Of a stretch of DNA of 47,398 nucleotides, positions 1-12,000 are shown piece by piece (the first letter of the stretch is position 1; every line of letters begins with the position of its first letter). The translations under genes were made by a program, and so were the position numbers. The stretch lies in contig NW_006766924.1 of NCBI RefSeq assembly GCF_000275845.1, forward strand, positions 40,484 to 87,881, written 5' to 3'. Source of the DNA: Dichomitus squalens LYAD-421 SS1. Lineage: Eukaryota > Basidiomycota > Agaricomycetes > Polyporales > Polyporaceae. The notes under the pieces were generated by a model that was given only the letters and a program-made list of their open reading frames with translations, did not search any database and was not told the origin of the DNA.

Positions 1-112
1 ACCAGGTACCTATTGACCATCGTTTGGTCAGAGTTCTCTGCCTCATGTCTACCCTCTGACCTGCCTCATGGTGACCTTACGACTAATACCTGAGTCGTGC
101 CGAGTCCGGACC

Positions 113-222
113 CCTCCCAATGAGTAAGCGCTCCTGCTGTCACATCAGTCACCTGCCTGTGAGTGAGGATGGGCGCTCCTGGCCGTCACGAGGTCTGGGG
201 TTCGATCCTGGCCCCTCCACTT
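113..222 (+). repeat. tRNA-like sequence (tRNA-Asp-like SINE or tRNA pseudogene)
   Basis: A B-box match GGTTCGATCC lies at 199-208 and an A-box-like stretch (AATGAGTAAGCG) at about 119-130. Between them are two imperfect copies of an anticodon-arm-like motif, gcgctcctgctgtcac (about 128-143) and gcgctcctggccgtcac (about 172-188), each with GTC at the anticodon position. The T arm is followed by cccctcc but I find no matching 5' acceptor strand, so it does not fold as a functional tRNA. Either a tRNA-derived SINE head or a decayed, partly duplicated tRNA-Asp gene would explain it. Confidence 0.35.
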
Positions 223-1190
223 TCCGATACGAGTTGTCCGCGGTCAAGGTGAGCGTCTGTCCCAGTACACATGACCCCCAGGTCACGTGGCACGAGAAAA
301 CTGTGACAACGGCCCCGCGTCTTCTTTGTCTGAGTCGCCCTCGCTTCCGCCTAGTCAGAACAACTACACTCCTAGGGCCTATCATCCTCCACTTCCCCAG
401 CCGTCACTGAGCTGACATCCACTTTGGCGTCTCCCTTCTAGCAACTGTTATGGCCTCGGATTTAGTGTTTGCCGACGTTCCTCTATTGCGTGCTGTGCTT
501 CTGTCCTCTGTGCCTGACCTTTATGCTCTCTCCCCTCATGGCCGTTCTGCGCTCGCGCTGCTGTCGTACCGTATTTGCCCTCAATGAATATTTCTATCAT
601 ATCTTTTCATGTGTGATATTGTGCCCAATGGTCAGAGCGTGTGCTGGCAACGGACCTCCATTGTCAACACCATCCCTGTCCATCCATACAATGGGATTGG
701 CATGGGAACTCCTGGCTCGCATGATAATCCCTGGCCGAGCGCGCCCATGTGTTCCAGTGCAAGCTTATTGAATATAATGACGGCTCGATATAATATGATG
801 ATCACAGGATTTTAGCTCTCATATCTAATGCCATTACACCGTCCATCTTGCCAAGATTAGCGTTATAATAAAAGGCTATGTAGCCTTTCCTTATATTGCC
901 ATTACAACCAGCATTACAGTGCTTCGACATTTTTGCTGATGTGGCTGCAGGTCAGGGCAAAAGCACACAGCATGTTCTTGTCGCCGGAGGAGTGGTCGAT
1001 GGCTCTCTCGATGACCTCCCATGGAAGCGCGGGAACCGGGGTGGTGGGACGTAGGGAGTTTGCAAGGTCGTTCAATAAGAGGGCATCTGTCGTCGGTGAG
1101 TGATGCGGCGAGCTCGAGATGAGTAAGTAGGGGTGCTAAATCGTCGAGGCCACTGGTCGCGTTAGGCAATTGATGGGGAATGATGGACCC
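223..1190. other. Intergenic, no gene recognised
   Basis: Only short open frames in all six frames, without good start context, splice-linked extension or recognisable protein motifs. I see nothing functional here. Confidence 0.5.
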
Positions 1191-1376
1191 CCGCATTTGG
1201 CAAGCGAGCGACGTCGGGCTTCGCGTTCCTTCCCATTTTACGGGCCTACCGCTCTCAACAAGGTAGTGGAAACGTGAATCTTAAGTGTATCGAAGACGAG
1301 AGCCATATACGTCGATTGACACCAATGTCGAGGGACTTTGTGCGGGAGGACCAGTGTCAGCATCGCTGCAGAGCTG
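1191..1376. repeat. Dispersed repeat, copy A
   Basis: This stretch matches 39874-40048 over its whole length in the same orientation, with long identical runs such as gcgagcgacgtcggg and cgaagacgagagccat, separated by substitutions and small gaps. On the minus strand both copies can be read as a short peptide beginning MALVFD, but frames break afterwards. It is a diverged pair of an interspersed element; the family is not recognised. Copy B sits inside an intron of the PLC-like gene. Confidence 0.75.
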
Positions 1377-1954
1377 TTAGTAGATGCCCCGATGTTTCTG
1401 TTCGAACTCTGGCGACAGATCACCACCGTCCGCTACATGTACAGCCTACCTCTAGTGGTGGTTCAGCGAGCAGGTACTTTCGCGCAATCCCTGTCCGCTT
1501 GCTTCTGTCGCCTCACCTTCACTTCTCTCACAACGGTCTCCGGAGCTTTCTGGATGTTCGAATAGAATGGTACATTGTCAAGATTCAACATCTCTACCCT
1601 CGTTTGCCTCCTCAATGAAGCAAACATGATAGTCGAGCGACTTCCTAACTAGCTTGATACCTACATCGCCGAGTGTTGAACAACGAGCGTGACGAGTTGA
1701 GCCGGAGTTCGGACGCACAGAGAGCTATAAGTGGTTGCTCGATAGATGCAGCTGCGGGAGGCACGAAGAACCCTACATTCATCTGCCGTCGGTTCGGCTA
1801 GTCCTGTATGTATGTACCATGCCAGAGGGGTCAAAGAAAGGACGCGTGATTGGTGCTTATATCTGGATGTTGGAGGCGAAGAGGGACGAAAACGCCAGGT
1901 TCCGCGTAGCATAGCGCTTGACGCGTGCTGGATGTTATATCGCGGAACTTCTCC
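1377..1954. other. Intergenic between dispersed repeat and next gene
   Basis: A plus-strand frame at 1338-1565 stays open out of the repeat and encodes a moderately hydrophobic stretch, but it has no clear start, introns or known motif. Otherwise this is probably the 3' flank of the minus-strand gene that ends at 1955. Confidence 0.4.
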
Positions 1955-4637
1955 CTATGCCCCGCAGCGACGTATCTTGACAGGCGACGAGTCAGGATAC
2001 GCGAACAAGTTCAGCGCGTCGTCCGAAGACGGCTCGACGTACGCATTGCGCACGGGGCTACTTCCAGGCTCGAGGTCCACGCGCGTGTTTCGCCGCCCAA
2101 CCTCCTTCTCATACCCCTCTTCCTCGTCCTCGTCCTCGTTCGCCGAGGACCTTCTCCCGAGCGCGTGAAATGGCCGCTTACGGTTGGTCGAGTGCGAGTG
2201 CGAGCTCAATCGTGAGTGCGAATGCGCGACAGAGGAAGCCTTCCCCTGCTCTCGCCGTGCGCGCTCCTCGCGCAACGAGATCGCATTCTTGTGCGAGTCC
2301 GCGAGCGCAGTTGCGAAGTTGAGGCGGCGCCGCGGGGCAACTGGCGTCCAGGGCGCAGGGGCCGACACGCTCGCACTCGCGGGCGATTCGGGAATGGCGA
2401 AGACATGCGGGAGGCGAGAGGGTGCGGATGCCCGAGGCTTTGCCTTCTCTTGCGGCTTCGCCTTCGTCTGATTTTTGGCTGTGCGCTCGCCACGGAGAGA
2501 GATGACGTTCTGACGCGAGTCGGAGAGAACGGTGGCGAAGCTGCGGATGCGCCTGGGAGCTGGGGTAGGCTCGCCTTCCTCATCGTCCGATTTCTCATCG
2601 TCATGTTCAGAAGAGTTCTCCTTCTCGTGCGAGTGGGGTAGGGCCCGGGAGGCAGAGCGACTAGAGCTCGTGGCAGGAGCCTGCACCCTCGTCGCCGCAG
2701 CACGTCCATCTTCGAGTTTGCGCCGCTTGCTCGCCCGAGCCAACTCCTTCTCCCTCATCGCCTTCGCCTTGATGACCGCAGGGGACTTGACCACCCAAGA
2801 ACCAACAAGCTCCTCCCACACCCACTCTTGTTCTCCTTCGGGAGCCCGTGACGCACCATGCCTTGCGCCGCCATAACAGCGCCGCTCGGCGTCCTCGACG
2901 CGATCCATGAGCTGCAGCCGGAGGTCGAATAGCTCCTTCTCGCTGAGCGGCTGCCTTTCTAGGTTCGGTGAAGGGCTGGAATAAATGACAGGAGCAGCGA
3001 TGAGCTCCTCGACGTGCTGCATCGCACTGATGTAGAGCGAGACTTCGCACGTGTGGAGGCCCCGCGCGCGGAGTGGAGCTGCGAGGGCGTCGATCGCGGG
3101 TGCGCTGCCATCGCCCGGTGTGGGCAGGGTCGGAGGGGTTGTGGGGGTCTCTTCCGTAGTTTGTGGGAGGGGAGGGTGAAAGACGGCGAGTGAGGGGAGT
3201 GGGAAGACGTGGGAGACGAGCCCGTCGAAGGTCGTGTTCTTGACGTGCGCTGTGTGGAGGAGGCTCTCCAGGACGAGGAGGTCGGGATTGAGGGTGGGCG
3301 ATGGAGGTGCGGGGAGTGACACGAGGCAGTACACAGCGAGACAGCAGAGGGCGTCGGCTAGGCATGTCGTTGGCGACGTCGCTGGCTCTGTGCTAATGTG
3401 TAGACGAAGCGGCTCGATATCTACAAGGAAGTCGACGCAAGCTCGGTAATCCAGCCCTACAGCACCGCTCGGCGTGTACGCGCGGGCGTGCAGCCTGTCG
3501 AGCATGGACCCAACCCACTTGGCCAGCCGCTCCATGGCGGCGGTACGCAGCTCGGTATGCACGTCGTCGAGCGTCTTGCCGTGCTTGGAGCTATCCGACT
3601 TCTGTCTCGACCTGGCGACCTGGTGGATAGAATGGGCCAGCCCAGCACACAGAGGCACGAAGCATCCCTCGAAGTCGTGCTCTCGTAGATCGCGGGCGAG
3701 CTTGGTGACGGCCCTTGACGTCCAGGCATGCATCTGCTCTGGGCAGGGCTGCGAGAGCGCGTCGACGAGGATGCGGGTGTAAGTCCGGTTGTTGATGACG
3801 GGGTTACTATCGGTCACTGGAACGCTGGAGAGTGGGACAGAGCCGGTGCAGGTGTCGCGGAGGGAGGTTAGGAAGTTCTTGTGTGCAGGGTGTGTAAGAG
3901 GACATGGACAAGTGGAATGTGGGCGAGGCTGAATGGCCACGGTGAAAAGCTGTAGCAGGACAATGCGAGCTTCGGGTTCCAAGCCAAAGGATACGCAGAC
4001 TTCGAGGAGCGCGTTGAGGAGAGTGGGATGGTGCGGACATGTGTCCAAGATGTATGTTAGCGCATGCGCCACGAGGGTGAAGCTGGGTTATAATTAGCAT
4101 GGGATCATCATACGCCGTAAAGTCATATGCTCACTGTCTGTATTGCGTTGGGACGTTATCGTATAGGCCTTCGATGGTCTGTGAACGGATCTGGTCTTCA
4201 CGACCTTCGGAACTGGGGTCTTCGTGAACCGCTGCCTCCGCTTCGGACTGAGCGAGCTCTCCGATCATCCTAGCACAAATGCTGGTGAGAGAGGGAATCT
4301 CATGCGTTTCTCCTAGTTGTTCCCGGGAACCATCGAAAGAAGCTTGGACGATGTTCCTAAAAGTGTCCCTGACTTCGTAGATGCGCTTGGACAGTTGCAT
4401 GTTCTGAATGATCGCGCGGTCGAGATGAAGTCGTGCCCCGAGTTTATCAAGGGATTGCAGGATAGCTAGTGGGGGTGGCTCATCGTCTTTGATTGGTTGT
4501 CTTGTTTGCGAGGAGCGGCCATAGGTAATTGTGACAGTGGGTTTCGGCGGGGCAACAATCAAGGAATTGAGGGCGGTACATTTGTTGCGCAAGGTGCGAA
4601 AGTGTCGAGTGGTTCTGGTGGTAGTGAGCTCCGACAT
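1955..4637 (-). CDS. Conserved-looking protein of unknown function, divergent from MCM2
   Basis: Two exons, 4637-4135 and 4082-1955, joined across a 52-base intron (GTGAGC...CCCAG) that keeps the frame and gives 876 aa. I do not recognise the family. The first half (to about residue 430) is largely helical, with leucine-rich segments (ALLEVCVSFGLEPEARIVLL) that could form an ARPEGGIO-like or HEAT-like helical fold, though this is only a guess. The second half is charged, Ser/Pro-rich and probably disordered. It holds a basic KRRK stretch and two copies of one motif, FATVLSDSRQNVISLRGER and FATALADSHKNAISLREER, and ends with two SSPV motifs (SSPVR, SSPVK) that fit minimal CDK sites. It shares a 259-bp promoter with MCM2, so S-phase co-regulation and a nuclear, cell-cycle-linked role are possible but inferred. 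The start at 4637 is the first ATG of the open frame. Confidence 0.75.
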
Positions 4638-4896
4638 CTGCAGGAACCCAGACGTGTGGTATCGCGCGGGGGATGAAGGAGAGGAATGAGGAAGGGGAGA
4701 TCAACGTCGCGGACGGTGAGGACGGGGTCGAGGAGCGATGTTGGCCTCAGCCACCGACGCGCCGGCGTCTCGTGGACGCGGTTGTGGCAAATTGAGACTC
4801 CGCCGCTAATGAGCGCGACGCGTGCTGCAACTCCTCGTCTTTCTCTTCTCCACCCTTCCCACCCGCCCGCGCCCCGCCAGATCACAAATCACTCAC
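4638..4896. promoter_or_regulatory. Bidirectional promoter with MCB-like element (MCM2 / unknown gene)
   Basis: The two start codons at 4637 (minus) and 4897 (plus) are 259 bp apart. An exact MluI cell-cycle box ACGCGT lies at 4818-4823, about 75 bp upstream of the MCM2 ATG, with further ACGCG/GCGTC-like cores nearby (about 4755-4785). In yeasts MBF binds this box to drive S-phase genes, including MCM genes. No TATA box is obvious. Confidence 0.5.
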
Positions 4897-7800
4897 ATGG
4901 AGGTATGTATCTGCTGCATATATGTGTGTACTTTCTGACGTGCTGTAGACTCCTCGTGGCGCGAAACGTCGTCGGTCAGTGACGCCCCCGCCGGGGTCCT
5001 CACCACCCGGACCATCGCGCGTCGAACGCGACGAAGAGTCCTCCCTTCCCCCTTCCTCACCTCCTGCCCCCTTTTCCGACACTGACGAGAGCTTGGATGA
5101 ACGCGATGCCGTAAAAGATGTCAACGATGAACCAGATGAGGGCGACGATGGAGAGGATCTGTTCGCTGAGGAATTCGAAGAGTACGTGTCTTCCTTGAGA
5201 AACCTTGGCTCTGAACGACCGAACTTTGTTTTCCTGCGGGCGTCCCCTTGAGAAACGTGGTTGCATGTTGTCCTAGCTCGTTTCTAAGGCCGAGAGACGC
5301 GTACAGAACGACACGAACTCGGACTCGATAGGGTCTAAAGGGAGGAGACGCTCTCTTGAACAATATGGAGTATCTGCCCAACTATGACGGTCTGGTTACG
5401 ATCTTACCATTCTGTGGCTGGGGATCTCCTTTTCACTAGCAGACTGCACCTCTTGTTGTCTTCCACAGACAGAACATGTATATGAAGGTGAACCTACACT
5501 AATGCGGTTGATTCATAGTGACTATGCGACGAACGAGCTGCTAGACAGATACTCGGACCGTGACATCGATGACGACGAGAATGTAGAGGAGATGACCGCT
5601 GCTCAGCGACGCGCCGCCGAGGCTACCATGGCACGCCGGGACCGCCTCGAGCGCGGTGGCCGACGTCGCCGTGCGGCAGCCCGTGGTATCATGCCGGACT
5701 TCTTTCAGAGTGATGGTGAGGACGACGACGAGGCCGAGGGTGGACTGTTGTCCGGTATGAAGAGGCGTACCCGTAAGCAATACGACGAGAGAAGAGACAT
5801 GGATGACATGGATGGCGTGGAGGACGTGAGTAATACGCCTCAGACTCGAAGGCTGATGCTTGACCTTGTTTGTATCACTAGGAATTGCCCTATGAGCAGT
5901 TGAGCGACATAAAGAGCAACTCCATCGCCGAATGGATTGTGCTCGATCGCGTTCGCAGGACCATCGTGCGCCACTTCCGTCAATTCCTCATGACTTACGT
6001 AGATGAGCACGGAGCATCAGTATACGGCCAGCGTATCCGCCATCTCGGAGAAAGTGAGTACACCAACGCGCTCGGCATATTATTGCATCTGATGTTCGCG
6101 TAGACAACTCCGAGTCGCTCGAGGTTTCCTACCTACACCTTTCTGACTCCAAGCCTATCCTCGCTTACTTCCTCACGAACTGCCCCACTGCTATGCTGGC
6201 TATCTTCGATGAGGTCGCTCTCAGCGCGATCCTGATCTACTACCCTGCCTATGAGCGCATCCACTCAGAGGTGCACGTCCGGATCACTGACCTTCCTCTC
6301 ACCGCCTCGCTCCGTGACCTTCGTCGAGCCAACCTCAACAAGCTTGTACGCGTTACTGGTGTTGTGACCCGCCGCACTGGGGTCTTCCCGCAGCTCAAGT
6401 ACGTCAAGTTCGATTGCCGCAAGTGCGGGGCGGTCCTCGGTCCGTTCTACCAAGACTCAACGCGGGAGGTAAAGATCAGCTACTGCCCCAACTGCGAGGG
6501 CAGGGGGCCTTTCGCCATAAACTCAGAGCAGGTACGTTTGCGTGTTGATAGTCGTGACTTCCATACTCACGCCTTCACAGACTGTGTACCGCAACTATCA
6601 GAAGATGACTCTGCAAGAGTCTCCTGGGAGCGTACCTCCTGGCCGACTCCCGAGACACCGAGAGGTTGTCTTGCTGTGGGATCTTATCGATAGGGCAAAG
6701 CCCGGAGAGGAGATCGTAAGCGGCGCACTCTTCGCTCACACGTTTCGCTCTTTAACGATGATTCTAGGAGCTCACCGGAGTGTATCGCAACAACTTCGAC
6801 GCTTCGCTCAACTCAAAGAATGGTTTCCCCGTCTTCTCGACGATCATCGAGGCTAACAACATCAACAAGAAGGAGGATCAGTTTGCTGCTTTCCGACTTA
6901 CTGAAGAGGACGAGAAGGAGATACGTGCTCTTGCCCGAGATGATCGTATCCGGAAGCGGATCGTCAAGTCCATCGCCCCCTCAATTTACGGACACGAGGA
7001 TATCAAGACCGCTATCGCGCTCTCACTATTTAGCGGTGTAGCTAAGGACATCAACCGAAAGCACCGAATCCGTGGAGACATCAACGTCCTGCTGCTAGGC
7101 GATCCCGGTACCGCGAAGTCGCAATTCCTGAAGTATGTCGAGAAGACTGCCCACCGCTCCGTCTTCGCCACCGGTCAGGGCGCGTCCGCGGTCGGTCTCA
7201 CCGCCAGCGTCCGAAAAGACCCCATCACGCGCGAGTGGACGCTTGAGGGTGGTGCGCTCGTGCTCGCCGACAAGGGCACGTGCCTCATCGACGAGTTCGA
7301 CAAGATGAACGACTCGGACCGGACATCGATCCACGAGGCGATGGAGCAGCAGTCGATATCTATCTCGAAGGCGGGCATTGTTACGACGCTGCAGGCGCGG
7401 TGCGCCATCATTGCCGCCGCGAACCCGATTCGGGGGCGGTACAACCCGACAATCCCCTTCCAGCAGAATGTCGAGCTCACGGAACCGATCTTGTCGCGGT
7501 TTGATGTGTTGTGCGTGGTGAAGGACACGGTCGACCCGGTGCAGGATGAGTTGCTTGCGCGATTCGTGGTCGGCAGTCATCTGAGGAGCCATCCGAAGTT
7601 CGACTCGAGCAAGGAAGAGATGGACGTCGGGACCATCTTGGACGCGGACGTGCGTACCCTCTGACTGTCCGTCACTTTGACTCTTTCACTGACCTCACCT
7701 TACAGATCATCCCCCAAGACCTGCTCCGCAAGTATATCATGTACGCCAAAGAGAAGGTTCGTCCGAAGTTGTACGACCTCGACCAGGAGAAACTTTCGCG

Positions 7801-8552
7801 GCTGTTCTCGGACCTCCGGCGCGAGTCCCTCGCGACTGGTTCGTACCCCATCACGGTGCGCCACCTGGAGAGCATGATCCGGATGGCGGAGGCGAGCGCG
7901 AAGATGGCGCTGCGCGAATATGTGCGTGCAGACGACATCGACCTCGCTATCTCGGTCGCGGTGGGGAGCTTCGTCAGTGCGCAGAAGATGTCGATCAAGA
8001 AGACGCTCGTGCGAGTACGTGCACATCTCACTACTGTGATGTCTACGTCTCCTTCGGTACGTCGGATGAGACTAGGGAGGTTGGTTCGCCGGGTTCCGAG
8101 CACCTCCGGCTACCGGACAGAGAAGCCTAACCTAGTCGCATTCGACGTGCCAGACGGGACTTCGGTATGGTGCGAGACGCTGATATGCTGTGGCGGCACG
8201 CTGTTTAGGGCTTCCGCAAGTACCTCACGCAGGCACGCGACCATGAAGAGCTGCTGGCGTTCATCTTGGGGCAAATTGTGAAGGAGAAAGCGCGGTTCTA
8301 TCAGCTACAGAGGCACCAGCAGCCGGAATTGGTCACGATCAAGGTTTCCGAGCTGGACGAGCGGGTAAGTTTTCCAGGCATCCTGTCATTGCGTCGCAAC
8401 TTTCTAAAGCTTCGACTCGGGCATTACAGGCTAAGGAACACGACATCTACGATACAGCTCCGTTCCTGCGGTCGAAGCTATTTGCGGCAAATGGTTATAA
8501 GCTGAAGGAAGGCACGATTGAGAAGGCGTTCAGGCGGGGGGACGAGGCGTAA
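4897..8552 (+). CDS. MCM2: DNA replication licensing factor MCM2
   Basis: Subunit of the nuclear MCM2-7 helicase that licenses and unwinds replication origins. Ten exons join in frame to 916 aa: 4897-4902, 4949-5181, 5519-5825, 5882-6053, 6104-6531, 6581-6715, 6768-7649, 7706-8014, 8209-8364, 8430-8552. This is close to yeast (868) and human (904) MCM2. The acidic N-terminus (EDLFAEEFE region) is typical of MCM2 and binds histones in homologues. A C-x2-C...C-x2-C zinc finger (CRKCG...CPNC) is encoded near 6416-6506. The MCM core shows Walker A GDPGTAKS, Walker [10 protein letters not shown] and arginine finger SRFD. The run [20 protein letters not shown] identifies MCM2 rather than another paralogue. 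The first exon is only two codons. The intron after exon 2 (337 bases) is long for this genome and its exact borders are the least certain part. Confidence 0.96.
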
Positions 8553-9053
8553 ATAAGCGATCAAAGGAAGGTCTGCCGCGGCGGCGTGGGCCTGCGGCGT
8601 TATCTGCAATAGATATCTGCGATTGGTGTTGTAAGGCATATTCTCTTGTTGCTGTCGTTGTCCTGTTGGTTGCTTTGTAACTCTTGTGTACATTGTAATC
8701 TACGCGTGCGTGCTCCCAAAGCTCATTGTGAAAATGCTTCCGGGGGGGAGGAAGACGCCAGTATCTGACATCATGCTCGGCTAAGAGGATCATCAAAGGC
8801 GCCACGCAGTCGCGCCGAAACGTGAATCATACAATCGCTGTGGTCGACGAAAGCCAGCGTCGGCATCTTGGACCCGGACCACAAGCGAGCCTCGCTTAGC
8901 GGAACGTCTTCCCGATAAGAGCTCGGACACAACACGAGGCTCACTTGTTTTCAACCTTGCACGCGCCCATCTTCTCGCGCGAGCTCTTCAGCTCTCTCCC
9001 TTTCACGACCCACGACGACGTCGAGCATAGCGGCGACGGCGGTGACGACCCTC
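8553..9053. other. Intergenic, MCM2 3' flank and ABC transporter promoter
   Basis: About 500 bases between two same-strand genes. It holds the MCM2 3'UTR (AT-richer, 8553-8700) and the upstream region of the transporter. No further gene and no clear TATA box seen. Confidence 0.5.
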
Positions 9054-12000
9054 ATGCCCCCCTCCATCCCCCACGCGGCGTTGGAGCCTCTCTTCCTCCT
9101 TCGCGTACTCTCGCCCAGCATCGTCCTACTTTCCACTCTCTCGCTGCTCTTCAAGCGCCCCTCCGTGCCCACCCAACCACAGGCCCCCTCTCCTATCACC
9201 TCCGTCGTCGTCGCTACTCGCACGCATCGTCGCGCTCTCATCTATGCCTTCCTCTCCCTGACCAGTCTTACCTTCCTCCTCGACGGGTTCGCTTTCGTTG
9301 TGTACGCCGTCGTAAACAAGGATTGGCCTGCGTTCACCGGCCTCGAAGTCAATGCCGTCGCCGGAGTCTTGGCGTTCGCGGGCCTCGCGGCGCTCGGGGC
9401 ATGGAAGGAAGTCAAAGGCGTCGATGTTTGGTCCTTAAACAGGCTCAAGATCGGCATCTTCGGTGCCCTGGCGTTAGATATTGCGCAGGTCGTTCTCCTC
9501 GCTCTTGCCATCCCTCGTGAGTACTTGAACCCTTGTGTGTCTTGTCGCCCGAACAGAGCAAGCCGGCGGGCAAAGCGGCGGCGTTGCGTGGTTACGAGCT
9601 CATAGGCGGCGAGCTCAACGCCCGAGGCGAGGCTTCGACACCATGTGGCTTGGATTCACGTAATTGTCGATCCTCTTGTCACCTATCCGGCGATTCCAGG
9701 GTTTGTGTGTATGCATCTCACTGACATGCAACGCGTACAGGTCCCCTTTCTACGGTTTACTTGCTTCACCTCGCATTCCCTTCTTTCCGTGTATTACTAT
9801 TGGTTCCCCTCCTCTTCGCGCTCGTCTTCCCCCGCATCGCTTACGTCCCCGTGGAGGCTCAAGATGAAGAGACTCCGACGGATACCAGCTTGCTTCTACC
9901 TGCACAGGACGCGGCCGCCCCTTCTGCGGGCCTTTCCCTCTCCCCGGAGGCCAGCAAGTATGGCACCTTCCGCAGTGGCCGCACCATCGCACCAGCCTCC
10001 GGTGTTACCACTCGTACCAACACCCCCTCCCCTTCGACCGTGCGCCTTCCGCCGACAAAGGCTCAGGTGAGTGTTATGGCGCCTTCTAGCGCGCAAGCGG
10101 AGTTCCTGACGCAGAAATCGTCCCACTGCTCTTTGCACACTCGATTGTGGCTCCGCAGGAAGCAAAGGAAGATATCGCACTTGACCCGTCGTGGGGTGAG
10201 ATCTTCGTCCGGATCAGGCGCATTGCCCCTTATCTGTGGCCATCGAAGAGCTTCGGGCTCCAACTGCTTGCAGTGCGTACAACACGTTTCCGGTCGTGTG
10301 ATCCGCGACTGAATTTTATGTCTCGTGCTGCGTTCGCAGCTGTTTTGCCTGCTGATCATGATCGTCGGCCGAGTCGTGAACTTCCTCGTTCCGCTCGTCT
10401 TTTCGCAGCTCGTCCGTATCTTCGAGGAAGGCACCAAGGTGTCGCCATGGCCGTACCTCGGCGCGTATGTCGTCCTCCGGTTCTTGCAGTCCACCGGTGG
10501 TCTCGCTGCTCTTCGCGACGTAAGTTGTGGACAACGTGTTTGTGCTATCGAAACTCATTGCTTGACTGCGTTTCCTAGACCCTGTGGATCCCAGTCATGC
10601 AGTATTCCGATAGGGGTATGCGTAGTTTAGCCCTCCCGCGCCCTGAACGAGACTGACAGACTATCACAGAGATGTCGCAACTGTCATTTGATCACCTTCT
10701 CCAGCTGTCGTTCGCGTTCCACACGCGCCGCAAGACCGGCGAAATCCTGCGCATTCTCGACCGTGGCGCTGCGATCAATCGCACCTTCGAAGTATGCACC
10801 ACTTTGCCTTTGCGTATCACAGTATGCGACGATGCTCACTCGACGTGCGACGCAGACTCTTGTCTTCAATGTTTTGCCCACATTCGCGGATATCGCTGTT
10901 GCGCTTGTGTTCTTCGTCATTTACTTCGAATGGACCCTCGCACTCGTGATCTTCGCCGTGATGGCGGCTTACGGTAAGTCGGAGCAAGTAAGAAACTTGC
11001 GCATACAATCGACTTTGCTAACGTGATCATCGCAGTCACTGCGAGCGTTGTGCTCACCAGGTGGCGTACGAAGCTCCGGAGGGCGATGAACGACCGCGAT
11101 GTGGCCATCCGTGGTATTCATACCGACTGCCTGCTCAACTACGAGACTGTGAAGTATTTTAACGGCGAGCAGCATGAGGGCGAACGCTACCGCGAGGCAA
11201 TCCGTCAGTACCAGAGTCTCGAGTACAAGGTCATGGGTAAAGCGCTCTTTCAATCATCTATCCTTCAGGAGTGATCTAAATGCGCAAATCATAGTTTCCC
11301 TTAACCTCCTCAATCTCATCCAGAACTTCATCATCGTGAGTTTGGCTTCAATCGTATGGCCATACCCACAGTACTCACGGGTCGAAACAGTCCCTCGGCC
11401 TTCTCGTTGGATCCATGATCGTCGCTCTGCGTGTTGTGCGGGGCCAGTCGCAGCCTCACGAATTCGTGTTCTTCATCACGTACCTCGCTCAGCTGTACGG
11501 TCCCTTGAACATGCTTGGTTACCTATACCGCACGATCAATCAGTCTCTCGTCGACACTGAGCGTCTTCTGAAACTTCTCAACGAGCCCCGGGACATCAAT
11601 GATAAGCCTAACGCCCCAGACCTCATCATCCAGGACGGCTCGCTTGAGTTCGGTGAGTGACCCCTCTCGGCGCCGAAAACGCGAATGGTCCATATTCACT
11701 TTGCAAATCCGTCAAATTCCGTAGAAAACGTCAGCTTCTCTTACGACAAGCGTACTACTGCTTTGGACGGCGTCTCCTTCAAGGTGCCCAAGGGCTCTTC
11801 GGTTGCTCTCGTGGGCGAATCCGGCGCGGGCAAGTCCACGATCTTGCGCCTCCTGTACCGCTTCTACGACCTCCAGGAGGGAGAGGGTCGCATATTGATC
11901 GACGGCCAAGATATCCGCGATGTCACTCAAGCAAGTTTGAGGAAGGCGATCGGCGTTGTTCCTCAAGACCCAGTCTTGTTCAACGCGAGCATTGGCTACA

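Noticed and set aside
113..222. Functional tRNA-Asp gene
   Set aside because: No 5' acceptor strand pairs with the 3' end and the anticodon arm is duplicated, so it is reported only as tRNA-like.
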